A DNA stretch of 64,000 nt from Cymbomonas tetramitiformis (GCA_001247695.2 LGRX02035296.1:1-64000); one strand, 5' to 3'. Numbered from the stretch's first letter, positions 20,624 through 31,331 are shown. Notes: a model not told the origin generated them from the sequence alone. Program-made: numbers and translations.

Positions 20624-23065
20624 TCAGCCACAGTAAAGCTGGCCGGCAGAGCCGAGTTCAGCAGACGGATTCCAATCAAGAAAAGCATCTGAAGTCAATT
20701 GAGAAGAGAAGTTGCAAGCACTGACACCACCAGACCCAAGCGGGTCAGGCGGATCCCAAAGTGGAGTGGCAAAATCATCAGATTGCAAAGCCGTCGAGGT
20801 CGATTGAGAAAAGAACTGTGCCACATCCCGCGGCGGCAATGACGAACCAGCGGTAACCACAGGCGGGCAAAGAGAATCCAGTAGTGCTTCATGAGACCGT
20901 AGTGAATCGTAGCCGTAAGTGGCTCCGGGCTCAACCAGGCCCCTGACACCACCGCCGACCACGAGGGTCGGCATCGCCGTAGCACTGAAGAGAAACGTAG
21001 CTACCATGAAAAGAGTGAGTGCAAATTCTCCGATGCCAAATGGCCTGGAGCCTCTGGGGACTCCGAACCGCCGAAATGCTGCAGCCGTCGGCGGTGCACC
21101 CCCCTCAATTTCAGTCAGGCAGACACCAGGAGGGCAGTCGGAGCCCTCCCCATCATCATCGGAATCACACACCCCAACAGGCTCAGGGTCAATATCAAAC
21201 CAGTCAGGGTGGACAGTGTTGAATGTCTTGAAAGAGTTGTCAGCAGGAGCCATCGGGCCGAGAGCCAGAGAGGCAGACGGCGGCACAAAGGCGGCACGGC
21301 TGACCTCACGCAAGTCAATCGGCTTACCATGCACGGGTGCAGAGGCCTTCGGCAGCAGCTGCCTGCCAGCGGTCGGCTCAGCGACACCACCAGCAAGCGG
21401 ACCGCTGACCTCAGCAAATGCAACACGGCCAATGAAAAGATGCTCAGCAGGTGCAGACTCAGCAGAGGCAGCAGCATCCTTGAACTGCTGCAGAGCCGTA
21501 GGCTCTGGAGCAAAGGAATGCGCAGACAGTTCACAGATTTCAGGTTGCCCCACGAGAGCACATAGGTGCTCCATGGACCCCTCATCCCCAGCGTCATAAT
21601 ACCGCTGAAAACGAAGGGCAAGCACGTCGGAGTCATAAGACTCGACGGCTTGGCAGTAGGATGCCGAAATCAAGGTATGGCTTACGCGAGGTCGAGTTTA
21701 CACAAAACTTCTGATTTTCTAGATCGTGAGATATAAGCGATTTAAGTTTCCGCTTAAGTATGGTTAAGTATGGGAGATAACTGAGCGGTATCGAGCATAA
21801 CTTTTCAATGCCTGGGTCAATTGTATACCCGGAGCGCGCAATATGTTTAGATTGCTTTGAGCGACAGGTTTATCGAATAAAAGTATTTTTGGAAGTTTTG
21901 TGTAAAGTCGACCTCGCGTAAGCCATACCTTGAAATGGACAATGGGTGAGTGTCCTTGTGAGGACACTCACTCAGCCAATGCTTTGACCCAACGGCGCGG
22001 CACTTCTCGTGCCTGCACGTTGGGACAAAGGTGCCAGACCGCTTGTCAAAAGCCACCTCCGAAGAGGCGGAATGAGCAAGCGGCTGCACTCCAGGTCGGT
22101 GGAAGCTGCGCGGAGTGTGTTTCCCATGAGGCGGCTTGGAGCCAACCTTCTTAAGGGAATCCACATCCCGCTGCAACTTGACCAACTGAGCACTGAGCCG
22201 TTCAACGGCCGAAGCCAGGCCAGTGTCAGTGGTGCAAGATGCTACAGACATGGGGCGCCCTGCAGTGCGCTTGCCCGAGAGCCGCCCGCAGCGGTACTGC
22301 TCGCGCACGCGTGCCTGCAGGGTGAGCAGACTCACAGCCGCACGCTGGTCAGCTCGAGCAAACGAGTCAACCAGCGTGGCGTAAGCCGGTCCAGACAGGG
22401 CAGAGAGGAATTGCCTTTTAACAGCGTCTTCGGGCAGCGTCTGCAGACGCTGTGCATCCCGAAGACAACTGTTAAAAAGACGAATGCCAGAGTCAGGGTC
22501 ATTTCATCCGAGATTCTCACGTCAAGCAGCTCAGTCAGAGACTCGAACGGAGTCGAATCATCAGCGAGCATACGCACCACCTCGAGGGTGGCACGTTTGC
22601 CGTCAGCAGGAACATCGGCCCCAGAAGCCTCCACCCAATTACGGGCAGGAGACCCTGGCGCAGTCAGCAGCAACAGCACAGAGTACAGGAGCTCATTGCA
22701 GCAGGCATGACAGGGACATCAGCAGCAGACAACTCAAACAGGGGTGCAATTGCCTGTGACTGCAGCGTGAAAAGCTGCTGAATTTCGGAGATCAGCTGTG
22801 AAAAAATGTCCGAAGCCGACGATTCACTGCCATGAAATTTTGCCGTTTTGTCTCCCAAAACCTTAGTGGCTGCTGTCTTCGCGCACTGAACATCGAACGA
22901 ATCTTTCCGCAACCTCTGCACGAGCGTTGCAGCCGCAGCCGACTCGTCAGCCGAAGCCAAATGCGGCGTTGTAGGGGTAGCCGAGTTTAATGCCCCAACA
23001 TCATCGAAAATAGTTGCTAATTTACGCGCCCTAGCGCGTGTACGTGGTCTTTGCGGTGTGTCCAT
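20624..23065 (-). pseudogene. Gag-like polyprotein of the LTR element, frameshifted and interrupted by a MITE
   Basis: Starts MDTPQRPRTRARARK at 23065 and runs to about 22690. It continues in a second frame (NELLYSVLLLLTAPGSPARNW), then in a third (ALSGPAYATLVDSFARAD) to a zinc-knuckle-like motif CRHEKCRAVGSKHWLSECPH near 21990. The chain is then cut by the MITE at 21671-21932. Removing the MITE and one AAAT joins HPLSI to SASYCQAVESYDSD in frame, and the ORF then stays open to 20624. The C-terminal part (349 residues before its stop) has one hydrophobic segment (FALTLFMVATFLFSATAM) and is unassigned. Capsid/nucleocapsid function is inferred from the CCHC-type motif and LTR context. Confidence 0.65.
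21671..21932. mobile_element. 262-bp MITE
   Basis: 41-bp terminal inverted repeats with one mismatch (start CAAGGTATGGCTTACGCGAG) are flanked by the 4-bp duplication AAAT (21667-21670, 21933-21936). There is no coding capacity. It sits in the gag-like ORF of the LTR element. Confidence 0.9.
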
Positions 23066-23445
23066 TCTCAAATTGACGGTGAGATGGGAACGCGGGCTAG
23101 CGGTGCGACAGTAGCGGACAATTCCGCAGCGGCCAATTCCTGCAGGAGTCTCAGCAAACAATAACATAATCAAGCAGGTCATGAGCCGAGTGGCTAATCG
23201 TGGGAGCGACCCACAAAACGCGGAGTGTCCTGCCCGCTGATCAAACGGAACGTCAAGCATAACCATACCCAGCGACGATACTCTGCCGAATAAATGCCGA
23301 AAAAACTGATCTCCACTTCAAAAGGAGGCCATACTGCGAAGAGAAAGCCACTGTCTAAGGGGGCGCCCACCCCATCTCTGTGTCAAAACTTAGCCAATCA
23401 TGGCAACAGCTCGGCGCTGTGCCATCAGAATTACTAGGGAAGTGG

Positions 23446-23695
23446 TGAGGCGCATAACCTGCGAGAACAGGTGTTCCGCTCGGTGAAAACAAACTGGCTA
23501 AGCTCCCATAAACAGTCCGGCCGAGTGCTTTTATCATGCATCTCGGAAACCCGGATAATACGAAGTAATGACTGACAGTACAGTACTACTGTACTGTCAT
23601 CCTAGCTACTAGCGGAGTCACGGTTCCGATCAGAGACGGGTCAGGCTAGGGGCTACCAGAGCCCATAATAATAACCCTGAACCTAAAGTCCAGCA
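23446..23695 (-). repeat. LTR of gag-only element (right)
   Basis: 250 bp, TGAGGCGCATAACCTGCGAG to GTCCAGCA, nearly identical to the left LTR, which implies recent insertion. Confidence 0.88.
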
Positions 23696-23828
23696 TGTTT
23701 CCATAGGGTGGGCCTGAGCATTCCCAAGGGCGGGTATAGGTGGTTCACTGGGTAGGCATGCCTATGGAAAGCATTGGAGGTTTCCATAGGGTCGGCATAG
23801 GACGGGCATAGGGTGGACATGCGGAGGG
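23696..23828 (+). repeat. Flanking duplication, right copy
   Basis: 133-bp counterpart of 20048-20191 on the other side of the LTR element. Confidence 0.85.
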
Positions 23829-24407
23829 AAATGCCTTTTTTTTATTTTGCAGTTCCTGTAAAGTTGGGGATGCCTCTCGTGATTTCACAGGTCGTTGATC
23901 ACGTCTATGCCGAGAAGGTTTCAACAATGCATCGTCTTGTCATTGATCTGCTGGAAACGAAATCCGAGCACAATGCTACCCAATCCATGTTTGATCAAAT
24001 CTTCAATCTCATGCGGCATACGGTGATTGGCAACGTTGACATCATCGGCAATCAGAGACGAAATGGTTTCCCGCCCTCCTTCAAACAAGCTTTGTCTATG
24101 TGGAAGGATTTTGCCCTGCCGTACCATACCGCCGACGTTTGCAGGAATGAATGCATGATCTTCACTCCGGGCCGGCATGACGACCTTACCCAGTGCCTCC
24201 ATTGCCACAAACTTCGGTGTCACCCCAGCTCTCGACGTAACGGACGGCTTATTCCGGGAAAGCCGTACAAGGTATTTAGGTTTTGGCGCTTGGACGAACT
24301 CCTGCCGATGCTATATTTGATACCAGAGATGGCCGAGCTCTTGGTATCATGGAAGATAACTACACCCGCGGAGAACGACGATCTGCCGGTTGTGACTACG
24401 TTTCATC

Positions 24408-24640
24408 GTAAGTGTATCCCTCCCACATGCTCACCCTATGCCCACCCTATAACATCCCTATGATCACCCTATGTCCACGCTATAACATCCCTATGATCAC
24501 CCTATGTCCACCCTATGCTCACCCTATGCCCAATTCACAATTGCCTTGCATCCTATGTTGACCCTATGCCCACCCTATAGCCGCCCTATGTCCACCCTGT
24601 GCCCACCCTATGCTCACCCTTTGGAAAGTATGTGTTGCAG
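24408..24640 (+). repeat. Intron of transposon A built from CCCTATG motifs
   Basis: The intron between the second and third transposase exons is almost entirely tandem variants of CACCCTATG(C/T)(C/T). It shows the same motif family as the element's ends. Confidence 0.8.
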
Positions 24641-25059
24641 GTACGGCGAGCTTCTGAAAATTTATAGCATCCCGATTGGCAGGAAACAATTTGTTTTCCT
24701 CAAAGTAAGATGGTTTCCATTGAAGGCAGCATTTCAAGATACCGTGGCGAACAATATGATGTTGAGGTCGGACTTGCCATGGGACCTTTCCGAGGTTTTC
24801 ATCCAAGCATTTGAGATTGAGTGCTTGGTGTGCATTGTACCCATTCCATGGAACTTTGACCGGTTCATCACGACCAAGAGAATTCCAGCTGGACGACCCG
24901 ATGCAAATAGGTTGGTATATTATCTCGGCGAGCACAAACTCGGTTTCAATGATCCACCATGGAGATATGATAAAGACAAGATGATGCTCATACTAGATAG
25001 GCATGTAGATTTTGTGGGCGACTTACATGACGAATAACTTGTTCATTTCATAGATGGAA

Positions 25060-26156
25060 TTATTCTGTATATTAATATGTATATATGTAGTAAAAGCCCT
25101 ATGGAAAGCCTGGATATATCATGAATCATCACCCTATGCTCACCCTATGAAACCTGAATGGTTATACCTATGGAAACCCTTTCACAGGTACGGTATCCCT
25201 TGGGAAACATGTTTCCATACGGATGATATACCTACGGAAGACCTTTCCACTGGGTGGCTCACCCCTGGGAAAGCTCATTCCATAGGCTGGCTATACCTAT
25301 GGAACTCGGTTCCATACGTACGGTATACGTGTGGAAACGTATTCCATATGGATACTATAGGTATCGACTTTGCCACCTGTATCAGGAGTATACCTACGGC
25401 ATGCTCACCCTGTGTTATCCCTATAGCTAACCCTATGGAAACCCCTATGGAATTACGTCTTTATTGACCGAGAATACGCAGAATGAATTGTATATTTCCA
25501 TAGGTATACTATCCCTATGGGGGCCCTATGGAAAGCCCTATGGAATTACGTTGATATTCCCGAGAATACGCAGAGTGAATTATACGTTTCCATAGGCCTA
25601 CCATACCTATGGCATCCCTATGGAAGGCCCTATGGAATTACGACTTTATTCCCGAGAATACGCAGGGCGAATTGTACATTTCCATAGGTGTACTATCGCT
25701 ATGCCCGCCCTATGGAAAACCTTGTGGAAAACTCATAGTATACGCTAAGTTTCCATAGGTGCGCTATCCGTACGCCCGCCCTACGCCCGCCCTTGGACAT
25801 GCCTATGGAAAGCGTATGGGAAAGTTATATTTTCCATAGGGCTTTCCATCGGCCCCCTATGCCTATAGCCGCCCTATGGAAGGGTTTACATTTTCCATAG
25901 GGTTTTCCATAGTCCTGGTTATGCCTATAGTCGTCCTATGGAAATGTTTACTTTTCCATAGGGTGATTATACGGCCTTCCATGCCTATGGAACGTCCTTT
26001 TCCATAGGCATACAGCCCTATAGAAACCCTATGGAAACTCCAAAAGGGGGTATCCCTATGGAAATACCCTATGGAAAACTTTCCATGCCTTTGGAAAATA
26101 TTTCCGGATTTTCCCGAGCGTTCCCAAGGGCGGGCATAGGGAGGGCACAGGGATGA
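25060..26156. repeat. Right subterminal repeat field of transposon A
   Basis: CCTATGGAAA/TTTCCATAGG motifs recur in both orientations up to the right terminal inverted repeat. Longer 60-90 bp sub-repeats share CGAGAATACGCAG and GGCCCTATGGAATTACG. No gene. Confidence 0.8.
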
Positions 26157-26804
26157 CATGCCTATGGAAAGCTTTCCCAAGGGTTGCAGATCTGTAGGGA
26201 TGGGCGCGCTGAGATCGGCGCTTGAACTCCTTCGAAGGCAACAATTTACCGCTGGTTGCAGTATGGTGGTGCTTGGTGTTGCTTGTGCACCAAGCAACAA
26301 CATCGACACTAGCGTTTGCGACGACATCGACAACGAGAGCTCTGACTGTGACGACTCCGACTCTCCGCGTTTTTCACCGTTTACACCTACATCTTGTGCG
26401 CCCCCTGGTTGCCATCTGGTGGTGGCTGGTGGTGCCGCCGCACCCCCCCCACCTTGCCCTAACGTTGGTTTTGCCTTGGGGTTGGAGAATTGCGCGCTGT
26501 CTCGCCGCATTTTTCACACACGCCCCCCTTGCAACGGCACACTTGCTCTGGTGGTGCCCGGCCGTTTTTGGCTTTGGCATCGCACAGGCATTGGTTGAAC
26601 GTTGGCTACTTGGCGCTCGACACCTTTCACCATCGGGAATGACGCCGCCACCGCCTGAAACCTGCCCAAACCCTAGATTGAGACCCTCAATTGGCACATC
26701 ACGAGTTAGCTAGTAACTAGGAAACATTACATTTCTCCTAGCCGCCTGCCCGGGAGTACCGGCTGGCCCTGCAGTGCACCTCCCACCTTCGGGGTGAGGT
26801 GGTG

Positions 26805-27056
26805 TCATGGGAACACTGACTGTCACCCCCCATAAGGGGCGAGGTCTGTGGTGCCCTGTGTCACCCCTCGCCTGCTCGGATGTCACTTGCAGTGCCTGCT
26901 GTTTGCTCCGCTCGTGTGTCACTCACGGTCCGTCCGCCAGCTTAAACTCAATTATCTTTCAGTTTAATCCGACTTTAGCCGAACCGAGAAACCCTATCTC
27001 ACTGCCTCACATTTTCCAGTGCAAGCATATAGTATACATTATCTGCTTTCACATCA
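26805..27056 (+). repeat. 3' LTR of small LTR element copy 1
   Basis: 252-bp partner of 14937-15190, preceded by the purine-rich tract CGGGGTGAGGTGGTG (26789-26804) and followed by GATTT. Confidence 0.85.
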
Positions 27057-28761
27057 GATTTCCAAGTTGCATCCTGCGTGCACCATGAGTTTCTTCACGA
27101 TAGCCGCTCGCTGCAACAAATCCTCAGCCAGAGTTCGTTCGTCCTGCCTTTCAAAGTCCAGCTCGGGTCGCGCACGAAGATCTGGGGGTACAGTAGCTTC
27201 CTGGGCGAACAGCAGCGTGAACGGCGCAACCCCAGTCGACTGCTTGGCTGCGTTGTAACTGAGTACAAGTGACCAGAGCATCTCGTCCCACTCGAAGTCC
27301 AGGCCCTTGTCGAGGGCCATCTTCTTGAAGCAGAATTTGATGGTGCGCACCACGCGCTCGGTCAGGCCATTGCTCTCTGGGGAACTCGGCGAGGTCACCC
27401 TCCGGTCGATGAGACACTGTCTACATAGTGCAGCGAACTCACCCTCAAATTCAGTACCCCCATCCACGAGGCATTCCGCTGGCGCCCCAAACACAGACAG
27501 GACGTGGAACCTTGCGAAACGCGCTGGCGACGGTGGAGGCTTCCTTGTTGGGAATCGGAACGCACACAATGAAACGCGTGTAATGTTCAGTCATGACCAA
27601 GACGCGTTGGTTCCCAGCCTTCGTGACGCGCTTCGTGGGCCAAGCCAAGTCCAGGGACCAACGATACATGAAGGATTTAATCTCCAGCGGAGTGAGCATC
27701 GCCTCCTCCCGCGCGTAGTGCGTCTTCACCCTCTGGCAGGTTTCACATTGTGTGATCACTGCTCTGACATCTTGTTTCATGCCCACCCAGTAATGGCGTT
27801 GCCACAACAGGTTCAACGTCCGCCTGATGCCCCAATGGCCAGTCCTCTCGTGGTACTCACGCATCAGCTGAATCCTGTCATAGGGCTTGGGTACCAGAAG
27901 CTCCTTGCCGCTGATGGTGACCATGTACAGCTCACCCATGAGCTCATCGTCCCATCGGTGACGAGCTGCCCTCTTCCTGACTCTGTGATACTCCTCCTTG
28001 GGGACCTTCGAGTTCTCTCCAGTCTTCATCCACGCGAGGCATAGTTTGTCCTCGTGTATGTCCGGGTGCTTCTCCCGAAGTGACTCTTGATGGGTCACTC
28101 TAGCCACCATGGCGACCAGTCTTGTCGTGTCTGGCAGCCTGGGCAACCTCATTTCTTTTTCCTTCGCCATTGGTGCCCATTCTGGCGCTGAGTTCACTTC
28201 CACAGGTTTGTCTCCGGGCCCTGAGAAGGCTTGGCGGTGACGCGCCTTATAGCCCGCGAGCTCCATGGAGGCAAGCTTCCATTGTCGGCGACGTGGGACT
28301 GCATCCGCCGTGCCGAGTCCTTGCGTGCCCTTCTGCCCTTGGCTGCACATGTGTTGCAGTCGCTCCTCCCAGTCCTGGTGACTAAGGCGTCGGGCAACTT
28401 GCTGAGTGTAGTCACTGGATCTGGTGACCCACTCTGCCAGTTGCGCTCGCACCGGCTCCGGTGCCCCTTCCGTAGCGGTTGTCACCTTGGCGGGCCCCAA
28501 GATGGGGATGGCAGCTAGCGCGCCATGCTCCTCCTTCTCACTCTCCTGACTCTTTGGCAGCTTTGTCGTACTGACCTCAGCAACTGCGTACAGCAGCTCC
28601 ATAGCTCTGCGATCCATGGCGAGACCGAGTATCCCTGCCAACTCCTCATCTTTCATGCCCCGAGCCATGCGCAATTCACTTGCGCTATACCCCATGGCAA
28701 TGGCGAATGGCCTTCTCGTCCAGGTTGACCTCTCTGGTCTCCCCTTTCTCCTCGACGTCAT
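27057..28761 (-). pseudogene. Gypsy integrase, zinc-binding and catalytic core
   Basis: The minus strand shows a His-His-Cys-Cys zinc module (HERTGHWGIRRTLNLLWQRH then CETCQRVK), a first catalytic Asp in WSLDLAWPTKRVT, a second in LVDGGTEFEGEF and the Glu in SPSSPESNGLTERVV, so the DDE triad is present. A frameshift near 27510 separates the first Asp from the rest. The core ends at 27057, where the small LTR element inserted; the C-terminal part is at 14671-14936. Upstream (to 28761) is a long N-terminal extension of about 230 residues with no recognised domain, joining the methyltransferase to the integrase. Confidence 0.85.
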
Positions 28762-28767
28762 CTTTCC

Positions 28768-29147
28768 TTACCACCGTACCTGCACGAGGTGCACGAAAGG
28801 CTCGGGAGTTCTGCGTCGCCAAGATGGTTGGCAGCACCCGCATGGGTTCGATTCTCCCACAATGTTAGCGGCGTAGTGGGGCTTCCTGTCCCCAGTGAAT
28901 ACCTTGCGCGGCTTCCAGCCTCGGTGCAGGATGTCACTCACGTACAGTATCTGTCTGGTGGCCTGACCACCCCCTCCATCACCAGATTGAACTGGTGGTT
29001 CTGGAACAGATTGCTCCATCCAGTATGCTCGTAGGCGGTGCGCATATGATCCTGCGCGTGCTGCGTCAAAGGATACCGGCTGGCCCACCACGCTGTTGAT
29101 GATAGGGAACACCTCCTTTCTGATCTTCGAGTTCTCTCGGTGCGATA
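28768..29147 (-). pseudogene. Gypsy DNA methyltransferase, C-terminal piece
   Basis: Continues the catalytic domain from 29695 after the 547-bp insertion is removed. ENVSPL joins to SHRENSKIRKEV, followed by PVSFDAARAGSYAHRLRAYW, the C5-methyltransferase motif that follows the ENV block and precedes the target-recognition region. After this comes a basic segment leading into the integrase ORF. Confidence 0.8.
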
Positions 29148-29694
29148 CAGTAATCACCCACCTGTAAGAAAAATCCAGGTCAGCCAGCTTTTCTCATCGA
29201 GTTGGGTACTCTCCCCCCCCCCGCCAGCGCCAGCGGCCTATGAGAACGCTATGGATAGTGGACTGCGATCTTGTGAGCCAACCAGCGAATTCCATAACCA
29301 TCCACGTGGACACCTTCCCGAGCCAGCCCGTTTTCTTAAGGTGACCAATTTCCGAGAAAATGGACCCTGAGAGCCGTGCGCAGCTTAAAGAAATTAAAGC
29401 AAGATTTAGATGACGACATTATCTCTGAAACAGACTATCAGGATTTAAGACAAGTTTTGTGCAAAAAAATCATGAAAACCCATCAAATATACCATATTTG
29501 TCAATTTCCCGGCAAAGTTTTCTTAGTTTAAGAAATGCCTCTCCAGCTAGGCAGCCAGCGGTCCGTTTTCCTTATTTCAGGCCATCTCATAAGTCGGAAA
29601 ATCCAGTCAGCTTTTCTCATCGAGTTGGGTACCCCCCCTCGAAACGCTGGCTGTTTCCTTAACGTCGAGTTTCCTTAAAGATGAGTGATTACTG
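29148..29694. mobile_element. 547-bp TA-flanked DNA element in the methyltransferase domain
   Basis: Terminal inverted repeats start CAGTAATCACCCA (left) and CAGTAATCACTCA (right, reverse complement) and are flanked by TA on both sides, the pattern of Tc1/mariner-pogo-type MITEs. A segment (CAGCTTTTCTCATCGAGTTG) is repeated directly near 29181 and 29608. It contains a short AT-rich core and no credible ORF. Related ends occur at 48980-49150. Confidence 0.88.
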
Positions 29695-31303
29695 TAGTGG
29701 AGAGACGTTCTCCAGCACGTACGTTGGCGGTCGCTGAGGCTGCAGCTGTTGCAGCGTCGAAAGGATTCGCACTGCCTGGTAGAACAGCCTGCTGTGCTTG
29801 CCCTCCAAACCCGCTAGCTCGCCTGCTGGTGATAGGTCCTGACATGGATATCCACACACCATGACCCACTGGTCTCCACTCAATGCTCCTGCATGGACGA
29901 GGTCAATAAGGCTAGTGTCCTCGATGTTGCTGGGCAGCTGCTCTAGGTGAACAGCCCCTGCGTGAAACAGGTCAGGATATCGGCGACTGAGCGCCATGCA
30001 CCTCGCCCTTGCTACCGTCTGGCTGGACGCAGAGATGTCCTGGTAGAGGTACTTGTTGACCTTGACGCCGCAGCGCAAGAGCATCTCCAACCCAGCACAC
30101 AGACCCCCACAGGGCTCGTAGCAAACCACGCCTTCTTCTCTGGCTTCCTGAAAGAAGCTCCTGCCGACTACCCTCGTGTCGATCTTCTTGAGCACTCTCA
30201 GCTTGCCACCCTCCATGGTCTCGTCGCTGTAGACCGCTGGGGAGCCTCCAGAATGCATGCCTCTGACCGGCTGCACCTGGCTGAGGGCATCCCATGCGAC
30301 TCGCGTCAATCTGCCAGAGCACCTAGCCACCTCTGAGTGGTCAGTATCAAACATGACACCCCTGCTGCATTCCAACTCCTCTTGGTAGTGCACATCAAAC
30401 AGTCGATGGACCGCACTGGTCCCCAGCTGCTCCCTGACCATCTTCGCACAGTAGTTGGCCACTTGAGCCTCTGGGCTCGCTTCTGGGCCAAGCGGTGGCT
30501 CCCTGGTTACCTCTAAGCAGATGGTGTCGGCGAAGTAACGCGTCTGCCTCTCGGCGCACCCCGCTTCCCGCGCACAGTCACCTTCCCGGTCCAGGCGGGC
30601 ACCAGTCTCGTCTGCTGTGCTGGGCAGCGGGTACCTGGACGGCACACCCGCGTTCTCGTTCTTTGGCCCTGGTCGATACTGGACCGTAAACTCAAACTCT
30701 TGCAGACTGATGGCCCAGCGCAGGTGCTGACCCTGCAGGTCCCCTTTCTCCATGAGGGTCGTGAGAGGTGAATGGTCGGTGACCAGCGTGAAGTGCACCC
30801 CATGCAGATATTGGCGCAGAGTGCGGATTGCCCACACCACTGCCAGCATCTCACCCTGAAAGCTCGCATACTGTCTCTCAGTCTTCGACAGCGAGCGACT
30901 GATCACCACGCAGATGTGCTCCACGCCTTGCTCATCCTTTTGGCCCAACACTGCGCCAATGCCATGGTTGCTCCAGTCCGTGTAGAGAAAGATGGGCTTG
31001 CTATAGTCGATGGGCTTCAAACACCTCCCCGAGCAGAGAGCGTCCTTCAGTGCTTGCAGTGCTCGGTCCTGATCCTTCCCCCAAGCTTCCTTGACGTCCA
31101 CCACTTCCTTTCTGAGCAGATCATTCAGTGGTCGAGCCATCTCTGAGTAATTGGGTCCCATGGGCTCACCCACCAAGCCCTTGTAGTAGTTCATGAGCCC
31201 GAGAATGGAGCGTACTCCAGTCTTGTCCTCGGGCTTGGGCAATTCTTGGATGGCCTTGCACTTGATGTCCTGCGCACCGATGGTGTTGTGACCAATTCGG
31301 TAG
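29695..31303 (-). pseudogene. Gypsy RT end, RNase H and DNA cytosine-5 methyltransferase
   Basis: The minus strand opens with the end of RT (YRIGHNTIGAQDIKC, SILGLMNYYKGLV), then Ty3-type RNase H (LYTDWSNHGIGAVLG near residue 80 of the ORF from 31242, SFQGEMLAVVWAI, TDHSPLTTLM). After about 150 linker residues comes a C5-methyltransferase: motif I (CYEPCGGLCAGLEMLL, KYLYQDISASSQT), motif IV with the catalytic Cys (VCGYPCQDLSPAGELAGLEG, near residue 464) and motif VI (YVLENV, near 510). Such enzymes methylate cytosine in DNA. Captures of these domains by gypsy and copia elements are reported from some algae and dinoflagellates. The frame is intact throughout this piece. It may help the element mark its own copies, but this is inference. 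Confidence 0.9.
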
Positions 31304-31331
31304 CCCTACGTTTCTGGACGCGTGCAATACA

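Larger units (their letters stand above)
20192..23695 (-). mobile_element. Gag-only LTR retroelement
   Basis: Two 250-bp LTRs (20192-20441 and 23446-23695, TG...CA ends, very few differences) enclose 3.0 kb. The minus strand encodes gag-type protein pieces only. There are no RT, RNase H or integrase motifs on either strand. It therefore depends on another element. The ends are flanked by a 133-144 bp duplication instead of a short target duplication. Orientation is set by the coding pieces. No clear primer-binding site was found. Confidence 0.8.
19500..25037 (+). pseudogene. TNP2-type transposase of transposon A, catalytic core missing
   Basis: Recognisable exons are 19500-19827, 23853-24407 and 24641-25037. 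The first carries CPCTVCRLQ and RTIQRHTKLY, the N-terminal zinc-binding block, then an acidic segment (SSSEDDTSSDDGG). There is a frame change near 19590. The second encodes a TNP2-like domain with C..(E)CMIFTPG, CLHCHKLRC and KPYKVFRFWRLDELLPMLYL. The third starts YGELLKIYSIPIG and matches the YGIINAILRVSIG exon of transposon B. The region holding the catalytic acidic residues in B is absent between exons two and three. The intron between the first two exons received a 3.5-kb LTR element. Introns are full of CCTATGG motifs. Confidence 0.75.
15848..26199 (+). mobile_element. 10.35-kb CCCTAC (CACTA-like) DNA transposon A, transposase core deleted
   Basis: Perfect 43-bp terminal inverted repeats (15848-15890 and 26157-26199, starting CCCTACAGATCTGCAACCCT) are flanked by the 3-bp target duplication ATG. 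A 3-bp duplication and a TNP2-type transposase are hallmarks of the CACTA/EnSpm group, although the canonical end is CACTA, not CCCTA. Non-coding DNA inside is packed with CCATAGG/CCTATGG and TTTCCATA/TATGGAAA motifs. The transposase keeps N- and C-terminal exons but lacks the middle, so the element is probably non-autonomous. Confidence 0.88.
15818..26598 (+). pseudogene. 141-codon orphan ORF of small LTR element copy 1, split by the CCCTAC transposon
   Basis: Codons 15818-15847 (MASLRQRARM) resume at 26203 (GALRSALELLRRQQF), once the transposon and one ATG target duplication are removed. The restored length is 141 codons, the same as the second copy at 63075-63500. The two proteins share ...RSAL..LRR..., MVV.GGA/MVVLGVA, a C-terminal LVVPG.FWLWHRTG.G end and a proline-rich middle. 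I recognise no family. Conservation between two copies suggests it is or was translated. Its position after a primer-binding site suggests a gag-like role, but there is no zinc knuckle. Confidence 0.7.
14937..27056 (+). mobile_element. Small non-autonomous LTR retroelement (copy 1), expanded by a nested transposon
   Basis: LTRs at 14937-15190 and 26805-27056 are near-identical and flanked by the 5-bp target duplication GATTT (14932-14936 and 27057-27061). A primer-binding block follows the left LTR and a purine-rich tract (CGGGGTGAGGTGGTG) precedes the right one, so the element reads on the plus strand. Without the 10.35-kb transposon at 15848-26199 it is about 1.77 kb and holds one ORF of 141 codons. 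There is no pol. It depends on enzymes of another element. A second copy begins at 62226. Confidence 0.85.

Noticed and set aside
20919..21599. 226-codon plus-strand ORF in the gag-only element
   Set aside because: The minus frame is longer, is restored by removing the MITE and continues to a zinc-knuckle motif; the plus frame has no such support.
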